27,249 nt of DNA from HGM12587 sp964580255 (GCA_964580255.1 CAZOJX010000010.1:1-27249); one strand, 5' to 3'. Counted from the first letter of the stretch, positions 16,424 to 25,119 are shown. The notes: generated by a model not told the origin, from the letters alone. Program-made: numbers and translations.

Positions 16424-19288
16424 CTAATTATCGTGCTCTTTTGTGTTATAAAATGTCTGAAAACGATATAACGTTTTTTTGTCTTTAGAAGATGTAAGCT
16501 CATCAACGGCAAAAGAATCTGGAGAGACAAACAATTCGTCTTCTGAGGAATGAAAAGGACCTAAAAGATTCCTGTTACCGATGGAAAAAACTGCAGTGAT
16601 CACATTTTCCCCTGCTTTTGCAAAATTGGAAATATCCAAGCTGTTTTCAAACAGTAATTCTCCTGCATCTTGTCCGTTCACAAATAATTTGGCTGAAAGA
16701 TACTGACCTTCCAGTGAAACACGAAGATTAGAATCTTCAAAGAAGAATTTTTTTGTCAAGGATAGCGATCCACGGAAAAAGCTTAGTCCGTCAGTTACCG
16801 GTTCTGTGATATACTCCGGCATGACATCAATATAAAAATCGGTTCCCAAAAGATAGCCTTTTTTATAAGGTATAAAATCAGAATCAGAATAGACACCAAA
16901 ATCACCGCCCAAATAGACCGGCTCGATCTCGCTGTCGTATGCGATGCAGTTTTTTAAAGATTCTGTTACGCCTTCTCCAAATAATGCGTAGTAGGTAGCT
17001 TCTTTTTGATGCCAATCGCATTGTACTTCGTAAATGTTTTCTCCCAGATGAACGAGTGAAATAATCTCACATTGCTGTGCGGAAGGATCTTCTGCCAAAG
17101 TGTTGCTGAAATTCAGCTCTGTGTGGTTGATAAAGTAGCGAGCTGTAGGATCTTTTTCAGCGTACAGAGAAAGGGTAATAGGCATTTTACGGAGTTGAAA
17201 ATGATAACGCAGCCACAGTTTTCCTTCATAACGTTCCTCCAATAATTGATTGCATAGCGCATTGCAAAGCATAGGTCTGGAAAAATCAGTTCCATTTTTT
17301 GAAAAGCTTACTTGATCTAAGGTTAAAAAATTTTTTGAAAATTCAGCCTTAGCATTTGCAAAATTTAAAGAGATTACTGTATCTGAAGACTTTAAAGGTA
17401 CATCTTTCTGAGAGGTAAAAAGTAACAGCGATTCATTGCGATCCAAAGTGATGCTCAGTGGCATTGACCTAAATTCTAAGGTGTTTAGATCTAAAGCCTG
17501 GAAGGATCGGGTATTATCAGTAAAATGAAAAGTCTGTGTAAAACCCTCTGCAGCGGAAGCATTTTGTACAAAAAGAAAAGAATGGTCTTCCATAGAATGG
17601 AAAGTATAGTAAAGCTCGTTTGCTGTGTTTTCCACAGAAAACGGTTGCGCACTGCTAATTATTTCCAGTGTACAATTGCTTTCTAAATAGTCATAATCAA
17701 AAGGTGTGCCTTCAAGATAGGAGGGCTTCTCGTCTAATAAAAGAATTTTTCCGCCGGCTTCTATGTAATGCTTCAACAGCCGCTCTGTGGAAGCTGCCAT
17801 GGTATAACACTTTGGAATGATCAAATATTCGTATGAGCAATTTCCGCAAACAATTCGCTGATCTTCGACGAAACCATATTTTTCCAAAAGAGTCTCATCA
17901 AGAAAATGATAAGCAATCCCGCGGGAAGAAAGGGTGCGGCAGGCATTACGCAGTGGTTCGTCCAGCTCAGAAAGTGGAATTCCGTAAGGCTCATTTCCTC
18001 GTTTATAAGTCAGATAAGCACTGCGGATTGGGTGCAGCATAGCAACATTCACAAATTCGGTGGATTCGGAAAGAAGATACCCTAATCGTGAGAGCTGATC
18101 ATTAAAATTTCTAAAATGATCATTGATCCATGGGTTTGCAGGATTAAAATGTGCTGGGTAGTCTTTTTTTCTCTGTCCGTGATCACTGTAGGGCAGCAAA
18201 TGTTGACAGATTAAATTGACACCGCAGCAAAACTGAAATCCTGCGATTCTTTTCAGGTCTGCGGGAGAAATGTTCCAGCCGCAGCAGCCAAAAGTTTCTG
18301 TCAAGGTCTGTTTTTTTCCTAACTGACGGGCTGCACTGCCCAGCTGACGAGGTGAAATCTCATTATCAGTTATCGGTCCGAGCCAGTCAATTCCGGGAAT
18401 GTGTTCATATTCATAAAAGGGCATGACTCCAGCACAGCACATCAGCTGGCCTCCGAGGGAAGGTTCTTCCACATAATGTCCGGTAAAGCGGACTTTATGA
18501 GAATTACACCAGTCGTAAACCTGCTTTGAGAAGTTTTCAAGCATTAGTGTTTGCAGTCCAAGCCAATAACGATAACGGAAGGATTCGTAGCCTTCCTTTT
18601 CGATAAATAAAAGACCGAGAGAATCCAGAATATCTTCTTGATATTGTGTTTGAAAATAGTCTGCGATCATCGGTGTATAAGGTGTGGCTGCGCGATAGTA
18701 TTGTGGTTCGTCTGTAAAAAAACCCGCCGTATTGGAGGCAAGATCTCCCTGAAAAGATCGAAGATAAGCTTCGTGAGTACAATCCAGAAATTGTCTGACA
18801 ACATTAGGGTTTAGAACATCAGCTGTAGAAGCAGCACGTTTTAAAAAAAGGTTTAAAAAGGTACCTTCCGGAGAAACGGTGTTGACTCGAATCAAATTAT
18901 CTTCCGTGATCAGATACGAAACATCAGCTTCCGGATCATAATTTCCGTAGGTTTCCTGAATATACATGTCCCGATTTTCTTCCTTTTCAAGAAGTTTTCC
19001 GCCGGCAAAACCGCTAGGCCAGCCATTTTCATCGTATAGCCATGGACTCATACCGCAGTGTTTTGCCTCGCTGCAGCAGGCTTGAACGGCATCAAACCAT
19101 TTTTCGGAGAGGTATTCTGTCTTTAATCCGCCTCGGGCATGCATGAAGAAACCACCAATCCCCTGTTCTTTCATCCAGTGAATCTGCCGTTTTAATTCTT
19201 TTATATCGAGAAGATCGTTCCATGACCAAAAAGGAATAGGACGGTAATCGTTAGGAACATTAAGAAGTTTTGGAATCAGGTTCTTCAT
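16424..19288 (-). CDS. Large glycoside hydrolase, GH106/GH2-like, probably rhamnosidase-related
   Basis: 954 residues with no signal peptide. The opening PFWSWND, then GIGGFFMHARGGL and WLYDENGWPSGFAGG (residues about 19-98), is characteristic of a Clostridia and Bacteroidota family of predicted glycosidases with a (beta/alpha)8 barrel, often annotated as GH106-like. A middle region contains a Rossmann-like/GATase-type segment (about 480-530, KILLLDEKPSYLEG). The C-terminus has a GH2-type galactose-binding-like beta-sandwich (KLFVNGQDAG, then GNRNLLGPFH). The exact reaction is unproven, but its place between an AraC regulator and a GH78 rhamnosidase suggests a deoxysugar glycoside. Its ATG overlaps the AraC stop in ATGA, and AGGAGG lies inside the AraC 3' end, so translation is coupled. 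Confidence 0.82.
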   Translation of the reverse strand: MKNLIPKLLNVPNDYRPIPFWSWNDLLDIKELKRQIHWMKEQGIGGFFMHARGGLKTEYLSEKWFDAVQACCSEAKHCGMSPWLYDENGWPSGFAGGKLLEKEENRDMYIQETYGNYDPEADVSYLITEDNLIRVNTVSPEGTFLNLFLKRAASTADVLNPNVVRQFLDCTHEAYLRSFQGDLASNTAGFFTDEPQYYRAATPYTPMIADYFQTQYQEDILDSLGLLFIEKEGYESFRYRYWLGLQTLMLENFSKQVYDWCNSHKVRFTGHYVEEPSLGGQLMCCAGVMPFYEYEHIPGIDWLGPITDNEISPRQLGSAARQLGKKQTLTETFGCCGWNISPADLKRIAGFQFCCGVNLICQHLLPYSDHGQRKKDYPAHFNPANPWINDHFRNFNDQLSRLGYLLSESTEFVNVAMLHPIRSAYLTYKRGNEPYGIPLSELDEPLRNACRTLSSRGIAYHFLDETLLEKYGFVEDQRIVCGNCSYEYLIIPKCYTMAASTERLLKHYIEAGGKILLLDEKPSYLEGTPFDYDYLESNCTLEIISSAQPFSVENTANELYYTFHSMEDHSFLFVQNASAAEGFTQTFHFTDNTRSFQALDLNTLEFRSMPLSITLDRNESLLLFTSQKDVPLKSSDTVISLNFANAKAEFSKNFLTLDQVSFSKNGTDFSRPMLCNALCNQLLEERYEGKLWLRYHFQLRKMPITLSLYAEKDPTARYFINHTELNFSNTLAEDPSAQQCEIISLVHLGENIYEVQCDWHQKEATYYALFGEGVTESLKNCIAYDSEIEPVYLGGDFGVYSDSDFIPYKKGYLLGTDFYIDVMPEYITEPVTDGLSFFRGSLSLTKKFFFEDSNLRVSLEGQYLSAKLFVNGQDAGELLFENSLDISNFAKAGENVITAVFSIGNRNLLGPFHSSEDELFVSPDSFAVDELTSSKDKKTLYRFQTFYNTKEHDN

Positions 19289-20124
19289 AAATATGAGCCT
19301 CCTTTCGCTTGTTTTATAAGATAATCTTCCGATATTTTATGTTCTGATTTTCTGTTTCGATATTCATTAGGAGAAATACCGGTAATTTTCTTAAACGTAT
19401 GTAAAAAACCGGATAGGGATCCAAAACCGGATTCGAAACAGGCAGAGGAAACACTCATACCATTATCCAAAAGATTCATAGCAAAGGTAACCCGTTTATG
19501 ATTTAAATAGTTGATATAGGTTTCTCCTGTCTCCTTTTTAAAAAGATTCCCGAAATAAGTAGGGGAAAGGCCAACCTGGGAGGCAACGCTCGTTAAAGTC
19601 AGCTTATTTTTGAAAAAAGTTTCTGTATACAGGATCGCCTGACGGATTGGTGATAGATCTTCTTTGATTTGCTCAGCAGGAAGAAGCGTTTCCAATATGT
19701 ATTCCATCAGAGAGCGAATATTTCCGTCAGTGGCAAGTTCTTCATTTAAAAGCTGTACAGCTTTATCAATCCTTTTTAGCTTTTCCGGCGAAATGATCGT
19801 GCAGATGGCACCGGAATCTAAAATAGACTGATAACGTTCAGGTGAGATCACAGACTCGTCAAAAATGAGACTCCAATATTCTGCCGGTTCATCAAGAATC
19901 AACTCATGAAAATCCGCTGGAGTGCATAGCCAGATCATTCCAGGCTGAAGCGGATAATCCTTTGCGTTTAATACATGAGTTCCGTTTCCTTTTAGGACGA
20001 TTTCAATTTCAAAAAAATCGTGGGAATGAAGGGCGGTAGAAGTAATATTCCAGTAAAAAATCTGGAGATGCTTTCCTTTTTCAAAATAGTTTGCACGCGT
20101 AAGTCTGTTCTGGGTTTCACTCAT
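19285..20124 (-). CDS. AraC-family regulator with cupin sensor domain
   Basis: 279 residues. The N-terminal half (about 25-110; LHSHDFFEIEIVLKGNGTHV, then PGMIWLCTP) is the cupin-like sugar-sensing domain. The C-terminal half (about 175-270) has two helix-turn-helix units: LTSVASQVGLSPTYFGNLFK and then SSACFESGFGSLSGFLHTFK with GISPNEYR. Such regulators usually activate the neighbouring sugar genes when the inducer is bound. It is the first gene of the leftward operon and stands opposite the transporter genes across a 251-base divergent region, so it probably controls both directions. AAGGGAGA stands 7 bases before the ATG. Its stop overlaps the next gene by 4 bases. Confidence 0.93.
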   Translation of the reverse strand: MSETQNRLTRANYFEKGKHLQIFYWNITSTALHSHDFFEIEIVLKGNGTHVLNAKDYPLQPGMIWLCTPADFHELILDEPAEYWSLIFDESVISPERYQSILDSGAICTIISPEKLKRIDKAVQLLNEELATDGNIRSLMEYILETLLPAEQIKEDLSPIRQAILYTETFFKNKLTLTSVASQVGLSPTYFGNLFKKETGETYINYLNHKRVTFAMNLLDNGMSVSSACFESGFGSLSGFLHTFKKITGISPNEYRNRKSEHKISEDYLIKQAKGGSYL

Positions 20125-20195
20125 TATGGAATCTCCCTTGATGATGATAAAAATGATATTGAAAAATGTATTTTTGTGTTACAATGTCCAAATGT

Positions 20196-20225
20196 ACTAT
20201 ATAACAATTACGAACAAAAAATCAA
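20196..20225 (-). promoter_or_regulatory. Candidate promoter of the AraC-hydrolase operon
   Basis: On the minus strand, TTGATT (complement of 20220-20225), an 18-base spacer and TATAGT (complement of 20196-20201). The leader to the AraC ATG would be about 65 bases. Confidence 0.4.
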
Positions 20226-20260
20226 GAAATATGAGAAAAAGCTGTAAATATTGCGTGCGA

Positions 20261-20289
20261 TTAGCGGTTTATGCGTTGCGGAATATAAT
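20261..20289 (+). promoter_or_regulatory. Candidate promoter of the transporter operon
   Basis: TTAGCG (20261-20266), a 17-base spacer and a perfect TATAAT (20284-20289), with a leader of about 80 bases. The poor -35 fits an activator-dependent promoter. TTGCG occurs at 20251 and again at 20276, possible AraC-regulator half-sites. TAATCATC (20286-20293) and GATGATTA (20318-20325) form an 8-bp inverted repeat in the leader. An alternative is TTGTGT with TATATA at 20174-20203. Confidence 0.4.
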
Positions 20290-20375
20290 CATCTTGCTTA
20301 AAATAATCTTAGAAATCGATGATTAGTTGTTAAAAATGCTCATTGGGAGTAAGGACAAAAGAGAGGAGATGTTTT

Positions 20376-21506
20376 ATGAAAAGTTCGTTGAAGCGTTCCG
20401 GAAAAACAAAAAAAGGAATGCAGAAACTGCAGAGAAAAGATAACTGGCAGTTGTTTTCTTTGACAGTTCCGGGTCTGCTGTTAATGCTTTTGTTTAATTA
20501 TTTGCCGATGTTTGGTTTAATCCTGGCATTTAAAAATTTCAAATTCAATTTGGGATTCTTTGGAAGTGAATGGGTTGGATTAAAAAACTTTGCATTTTTC
20601 TTCAAATCAGGGGTAGTAGGAAGACTAGTTAGAAATACTCTGGGAATGAATTTGCTGTTTTTACTGGTTAATACTGTTGTTACCATTCTTTTGGCATTGC
20701 TTCTGGCATTTAAAAATTTCAAATTCAATTTGGGATTCTTTGGAAGTGAATGGGTTGGATTAAAAAACTTTGCATTTTTCTTCAAATCAGGGGTAGTAGG
20801 AAGACTAGTTAGAAATACTCTGGGAATGAATTTGCTGTTTTTACTGGTTAATACTGTTGTTACCATTCTTTTGGCATTGCTTCTTTATGAATTGAAAAAT
20901 CGTATTGCGATCCGGTTTTATCAAACGATTATCTTTTTGCCGTTTATTGTATCCTGGGTAGCAGCGTCCTATGCTTTATATGCGAATCTGTCAGATGTCA
21001 ATGGTATTTTAAAAAATGTGCTGACATTTTTTGGTATGGAAGAATTACGTTGGTATGTTACCCCGGAAGTGTGGCCGGTGATCTTGCTGATCTGTTATCT
21101 ATGGAAGCAGATTGGTTATGGAATGATCATTTATTACGGAAACCTGATGGCACTGGATCCATCGTATTATGAAGCAGCAACATTGGACGGGGCAAACCGC
21201 TTCCAGATGGCAAGGTATATTTCATGGCCTCACATTCGACCGACGGTGATCATGTTTACAATCCTGACGCTAGGACGTGTGTTCAGTGCAGATTTTGGTT
21301 TGTTTTACTATATGCCGCAGAATTCTTCGCTGTTGTATCCGACAACAGATGTGATCGATACTTACGTTTATCGTGCGCTGCGTCAATCGGGAAATGTTGG
21401 GATGTCAGCAGCTATCGGACTGTTACAGTCTGTGATCGGATTTCTCGTTTTACTGGCGGCAAATAAACTGGCAAAAAAGATCGATGAGGGAGGTGCAGTG
21501 TTCTAA
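20376..21506 (+). CDS. LplB-type ABC sugar permease carrying a 60-residue internal tandem duplication
   Basis: 376 residues; members of this family are usually near 315, and removing one repeat gives 316. After a basic N-terminus, the first membrane segment is about residues 28-50. Residues 50-109 (LAFKNF to ILLALL) are then repeated exactly as 110-169. The unit holds the outside loop and the second membrane segment. The rest is normal, including the ATPase-contact EAA loop EAATLDGANRFQMARYI (about 266-282). An odd added membrane segment should flip the downstream topology, so this form may be inactive. AGAGGAG stands about 8 bases before the ATG at 20376; the TTG at 20343 is rejected. The next permease overlaps the stop by one base. 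It is the membrane part of an oligosaccharide importer with the next two genes; no ATPase is encoded here. Confidence 0.9.
   Translation: MKSSLKRSGKTKKGMQKLQRKDNWQLFSLTVPGLLLMLLFNYLPMFGLILAFKNFKFNLGFFGSEWVGLKNFAFFFKSGVVGRLVRNTLGMNLLFLLVNTVVTILLALLLAFKNFKFNLGFFGSEWVGLKNFAFFFKSGVVGRLVRNTLGMNLLFLLVNTVVTILLALLLYELKNRIAIRFYQTIIFLPFIVSWVAASYALYANLSDVNGILKNVLTFFGMEELRWYVTPEVWPVILLICYLWKQIGYGMIIYYGNLMALDPSYYEAATLDGANRFQMARYISWPHIRPTVIMFTILTLGRVFSADFGLFYYMPQNSSLLYPTTDVIDTYVYRALRQSGNVGMSAAIGLLQSVIGFLVLLAANKLAKKIDEGGAVF
20523..20884. repeat. Exact 180-bp tandem duplication, two copies, in frame
   Basis: Every base from 20523 to 20704 equals the base 180 positions later. Copy 1 is 20523-20702 and copy 2 is 20703-20882, with two further matching bases (20883-20884). 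The match breaks at 20522/20702 (c versus t) and at 20705/20885 (g versus t). The unit is 60 codons and starts on a codon boundary. No silent difference separates the copies, so the duplication is very recent or is kept identical. Confidence 0.98.
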
Positions 21507-22387
21507 TGAAAAGAAAAGTAAATGTACCCAATCTGGTAATCCATCTGTTTTTTGTTATGCTTTGTTTTTGCATGCTGTATCCGTTTGTATGTATTTTGTC
21601 GGTGTCTTTGACGTCAGCAGAGGAAATTTCACAAAAGGGATTCAGTTTGTGGCCGCAAGTGCTTTCAATTGCTTCTTATCAGTATGTTTTTGGGAATTTG
21701 GCTCCTTTACTAAATGCTTTTGCAACAACGACATTTGTTGCTGTGGCCGGAACAACGTTGGGTGTTATGGTAACTTCCATGTATGCATATGCCATCAGCA
21801 GAAAAAGCTTCCCTTTACGGAGAGCCTTTGCGTTCATAGCAATGTTTACTATGTACTTTAGTGGAGGAATGGCAGCGACATACATTGTGAATGTAAGTAT
21901 TTTAAATCTGAAAAATAATATCCTAGTGCTGATCCTGCCTTTGGCTTTCAGTGTTATGAACATGATCATTATTCGCTCATTTTTTGAACAGCTCCCGTAC
22001 GGACTGGTAGAATCAGCAAAGATTGACGGAGCAAATGAGTATCGTATTTATTTTCAGATTATGCTGCCGCTTGCAAAACCAGCGTTGGCGACGGTTGCGA
22101 TCACATTGTTCGTGAATTATTGGAATTCCTATTATGAAGCAATGATGTATATGGATACAGGTCATTATGTGACTTTGCAGCTGATGCTTCAGCGTATGAT
22201 GGAAAAGGTGGATTTTGTGAAACAGTTTGCCAGCACAGGAATGATGAGCGGTATGGCAAAAGATCTTCCGAGTGAAGGTATGCGTATGGCTATGTGTATG
22301 ATCACAATTTTTCCTACGCTTTGTGTATTTCCGTTTTTTCAGAAATATTTCGTTAAAGGTATGGCAATTGGTTCCGTGAAGGGTTGA
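21506..22387 (+). CDS. YtcP/LplC-type ABC sugar permease
   Basis: 293 residues, normal length for the second permease of a CUT1-type carbohydrate importer, with about six membrane segments. The first is near residues 10-30, preceded by MKRKVNVPN. The EAA loop, VESAKIDGANEYRIYFQIML followed by PLAKPA (about 167-192), contacts the ATPase. The C-terminus FFQKYFVKGMAIGSVKG is the standard ending of this family. The ATG shares one base with the stop of the preceding permease (TAATG), so the pair is translationally coupled and is expected to be made in equal amounts. This gene shows no duplication or damage. Confidence 0.94.
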   Translation: MKRKVNVPNLVIHLFFVMLCFCMLYPFVCILSVSLTSAEEISQKGFSLWPQVLSIASYQYVFGNLAPLLNAFATTTFVAVAGTTLGVMVTSMYAYAISRKSFPLRRAFAFIAMFTMYFSGGMAATYIVNVSILNLKNNILVLILPLAFSVMNMIIIRSFFEQLPYGLVESAKIDGANEYRIYFQIMLPLAKPALATVAITLFVNYWNSYYEAMMYMDTGHYVTLQLMLQRMMEKVDFVKQFASTGMMSGMAKDLPSEGMRMAMCMITIFPTLCVFPFFQKYFVKGMAIGSVKG

Positions 22388-22432
22388 TGAACGGAACTTA
22401 TAGCATAAAAACAATAAAGGAAGGAACAAAAA

Positions 22433-23965
22433 ATGAAAAAAGTGACAAAGAGACTGCTTGCACTTCTCTTAGCATCTGCAATGGTATTTGGCCTTGCAGC
22501 ATGCGGCGGAAAAGAAAGTGAAAGCACAGAAACACCAGCTGTAGAAGATACAGCAAACGAAACAGAGAATGCAGAAACAGATCTGTATGCAGAGCATGTA
22601 ACTTTAACCTACTGTTTCCCAGACGCAATGGGCGTTGACGGATATGCAGGCTGGGACAACATTGTTGCAGAAGTAAATAAGATTACTGAAGAAAAGATCA
22701 ATGCAACGATTAACATCGAGATTATTCCGCTGGCTGAATATACAGACAAGATGAATATGAAGTTTGTAGCAGGCGAAGAATTTGATGTATGTTTCACAGG
22801 TGCCTGGAACCCATTGGCGACTGCAGTAGCACAGGGCGCATATGCAGAACTGACACAGGAAACATTAGAAGCTTATGCACCAGAACTTTTAGAAGTATTA
22901 AATCCGGCAGCGTGGGATGCGGCAACTTTTAACGGAAAGATTTATGCAGCTCCATTACAGCAGATTTACGTACGCCAGGCAGCAATGAGATTTGATACTG
23001 CAAAAGCGGAATCCTATGGCTTTGATTACAAGGCAGTTGAAAAATTAGAAGATTTGGAACCATACCTTGCACAGTTAAAAGATGCAGGTGAAGATAAGAT
23101 TTTCTTCATTGGACCAAAATCAATTTTAGACAATTTGGCAGGAGCAATGGGATTTGATGCTCTCATCAGCAATACAACACCAGGTGTTGTAAAATATCGT
23201 GAAAATGATCCGACAGTGATCAACCAGTTTGCATCAGAAGAATTTGCAGCCTATGCAAAACTTTTCCAGAAATGGAATGAAGCAGGATATGTTCATCCGG
23301 AAGCAATTCTTGATATAACAAAACCGGAAGAATTCCCGGTTGATATTAACCCTGCTTACAAACCGGGCGGAGATGCTACAGAATCTATTACACGCGGTTG
23401 GAATATCGAGTCTATTCCATTTGGTGATGCTGTTTTAACAACTTCTGCAATTACAGCAACAAACCTTGCTGTAGGAGCTACTTCTAAGAATGTAGAAAGA
23501 GCAGTTGCATTTATCAATCTGTTAAATACAGATGCTGATCTGTTAAATCTTCTTTGCCATGGTATTGAAGGTGTAGACTATGAATTTGTTGACAAAGACA
23601 ACAAGGTAATTCAGGCAATCGAAGGTACCTATCCATCAAACTACAGCTTCTTAATAGGTAACGTATTCAATGATTACTATACAGATGCAACACAGGTAGG
23701 AACATGGGAAGAAACAGCAGAAATCAATGGTTCTGCTGCTGGATCCTCCATCTTAGGATTTACCTTTGATGCTGAACCGGTTTCTACAGAAATTGCTGCA
23801 ATGCAGGCAGTCATCGAAGAACAGCTTCCGGCAATTGGCTGTGGTGAAGTAAAAGATGTTGATGCTGCAATCGCTAAGTTAAATGAGTCCTTAGAAGCAG
23901 CAGGTCTGTCTACTGTATTAGCTGAAATGCAGAGTCAGTTAGATGCTTGGGAAGCAGGTAAATAA
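22433..23965 (+). CDS. LplA-type solute-binding lipoprotein of the sugar importer
   Basis: 510 residues. Lipoprotein signal MKKVTKRLLALLLASAM with lipobox GLAAC; Cys24 is the anchor. An acidic Ser/Thr/Glu linker (about 27-52) follows, then an extracellular solute-binding fold opening VTLTYCFPDA. The size and C-terminal region match the LplA group with a DUF3502-type end, which captures oligosaccharides. The ATG has AAGGAAGG about 7 bases upstream, 45 bases after the permease stop. Codon choice is strongly skewed to gca, gaa, aca and gta compared with its neighbours, as expected for an abundantly made binding protein. A hairpin after the gene probably stabilises its mRNA or reduces readthrough to the enzymes. 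Confidence 0.94.
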   Translation: MKKVTKRLLALLLASAMVFGLAACGGKESESTETPAVEDTANETENAETDLYAEHVTLTYCFPDAMGVDGYAGWDNIVAEVNKITEEKINATINIEIIPLAEYTDKMNMKFVAGEEFDVCFTGAWNPLATAVAQGAYAELTQETLEAYAPELLEVLNPAAWDAATFNGKIYAAPLQQIYVRQAAMRFDTAKAESYGFDYKAVEKLEDLEPYLAQLKDAGEDKIFFIGPKSILDNLAGAMGFDALISNTTPGVVKYRENDPTVINQFASEEFAAYAKLFQKWNEAGYVHPEAILDITKPEEFPVDINPAYKPGGDATESITRGWNIESIPFGDAVLTTSAITATNLAVGATSKNVERAVAFINLLNTDADLLNLLCHGIEGVDYEFVDKDNKVIQAIEGTYPSNYSFLIGNVFNDYYTDATQVGTWEETAEINGSAAGSSILGFTFDAEPVSTEIAAMQAVIEEQLPAIGCGEVKDVDAAIAKLNESLEAAGLSTVLAEMQSQLDAWEAGK

Positions 23966-24002
23966 ACTATAAGCATTTTGATTGCTTTAAATGACTAAAA
24001 AG

Positions 24003-24042
24003 AAAAGAGAATGCGTATCTCAAGGATCTGCATTCTCTTTTT
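24003..24042 (+). terminator. Hairpin after the binding-protein gene, partial terminator
   Basis: AAAAGAGAATGC (24003-24014) pairs with GCATTCTCTTTT (24030-24041) around a 15-base loop. Most of the T-run is inside the stem and only one T follows, so termination is probably incomplete. It would favour high binding-protein and lower enzyme levels. Confidence 0.6.
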
Positions 24043-24060
24043 CACTAGAAGGAGAAATGC

Positions 24061-24128
24061 ATGAGAATTTGTCCGCAGCCAAAGGAAATTATCGTGAGGC
24101 ACTGGATATAGAAAGAGTAAAAGTTTAA
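24061..24128 (+). pseudogene. Short frame with good ribosome site: gene remnant or leader peptide
   Basis: AAGGAG (24049-24054) precedes an ATG at 24061 that reads MRICPQPKEIIVRHWI and stops at 24111. A shift in the middle joins MRICPQPKEI to REALDIERVKV, which ends at the stop at 24126-24128. The N-terminus resembles the opening of GH20/GH84-type hexosaminidases (IxPxPxEI), so it may be what is left after an internal deletion. A 16-residue leader peptide is the alternative. Evidence is weak. Confidence 0.25.
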
Positions 24129-24141
24129 AAGGAGAGGAACG

Positions 24142-25119
24142 ATGGATAACAAACAGTGGTTTCGAGAAGCAAAATTTGGAATGATGATTCATTTTGGTTT
24201 ATATTCCCTGCTGGGAGGGGAATGGAAGGGGCAGCAGATGGATCAAATTGCAGAATGGATTCAGTCCTATTTCCGTATACCAAATGAAGAATATCACAAG
24301 CTGGCAGAGGTGTTTTATCCGATTTATTTTGATGCAGAAGAATGGGTCAGGGAAGCAAAAAATGCTGGTATGAAATATTTTGTTGTGACCACAAAGCATC
24401 ACGAAGGATTTGCACTGTTTCACTCAAAAGTGGATTCTTTCAATGTGGTTGATGCAACACCATTCAAGAGAGATATTATTAAAGAACTTTCAGAGGCATG
24501 TAAAAAGTATGATATGAAGTTTGGAATTTATTATTCTCAGGCATTGGACTGGTCAGAATTTCATGCAAATGGACATCAGATCGATGAGTTGAACTGCGGA
24601 TGTATGTCCTGGGGCAATGACTGGGATTTTCCGGAAAATGAGAAGAAAGATTATTCTGTTGTTTATGAAAAGAAGATTAAACCACAGGTAAAAGAACTTC
24701 TGACAAATTATGGGGATATTTGTCTGATCTGGTTTGATACACCAATCGGGATGCCGAAGAAGTACAGTAAAGAGCTTTACGAAATGGTGAAAAAGTATCA
24801 GCCGGATTGCTTGGTAAATTCCCGTATCGGGCATGATCTCTATGATTATGAATCAGCGGGAGATAATGAAATTCCGGAAACAGAAAAATGGGACAGATTA
24901 TTCGAAACTCCTGCAACCCTGAATGACACCTGGGGATACAAGTCTTATGATCAGAACTGGAAAAGTGCGGAAGAAGTCTTAAAAATCAAAAAACATTTGA
25001 ATGAGCGGGGAATCAATTATCTTTTGAATGTTGGACCGGATCATTTGGGACGTTTTCCGGCAAAAGCAGTTGAAATCTTAAGACAGATTGGAGAAGCAAA
25101 TGAGCAAAAAAAAGATTAG
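24142..25119 (+). CDS. GH29 alpha-L-fucosidase-type enzyme, catalytic domain only
   Basis: 325 residues with no signal peptide. GH29 enzymes remove alpha-L-fucose with retention. Family landmarks: KFGMMIHFGLYS (residues 11-22), TTKHHEGFALF (83-93), FGIYYS (127-132) and LIWFDTP with the expected nucleophile Asp199; the acid/base Glu cannot be fixed by eye. LLNVGPDHLGRFP (about 300) is the usual end of the barrel. The C-terminal beta-sandwich of many fucosidases is absent. AAAGGAGAGG stands just before the ATG. The next gene overlaps by 20 bases. Narrow GH29 clades also act on other substrates, so specificity for fucose is likely but not certain. It probably acts inside the cell on imported sugars. 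Confidence 0.9.
   Translation: MDNKQWFREAKFGMMIHFGLYSLLGGEWKGQQMDQIAEWIQSYFRIPNEEYHKLAEVFYPIYFDAEEWVREAKNAGMKYFVVTTKHHEGFALFHSKVDSFNVVDATPFKRDIIKELSEACKKYDMKFGIYYSQALDWSEFHANGHQIDELNCGCMSWGNDWDFPENEKKDYSVVYEKKIKPQVKELLTNYGDICLIWFDTPIGMPKKYSKELYEMVKKYQPDCLVNSRIGHDLYDYESAGDNEIPETEKWDRLFETPATLNDTWGYKSYDQNWKSAEEVLKIKKHLNERGINYLLNVGPDHLGRFPAKAVEILRQIGEANEQKKD

Noticed and set aside
16458..16471. Sequence one mismatch from a CcpA cre site
   Set aside because: It is inside the 3' end of the large hydrolase gene, far from any promoter, and such a match is likely by chance.
20126..20326. 66-codon forward frame in the divergent region
   Set aside because: It runs through both candidate promoters, has no ribosome site and its product has no recognisable pattern.
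20376..21506. Mobile-element origin of the permease duplication
   Set aside because: No transposase, terminal inverted repeats or target-site duplication are seen; the repeat is a simple direct tandem copy.
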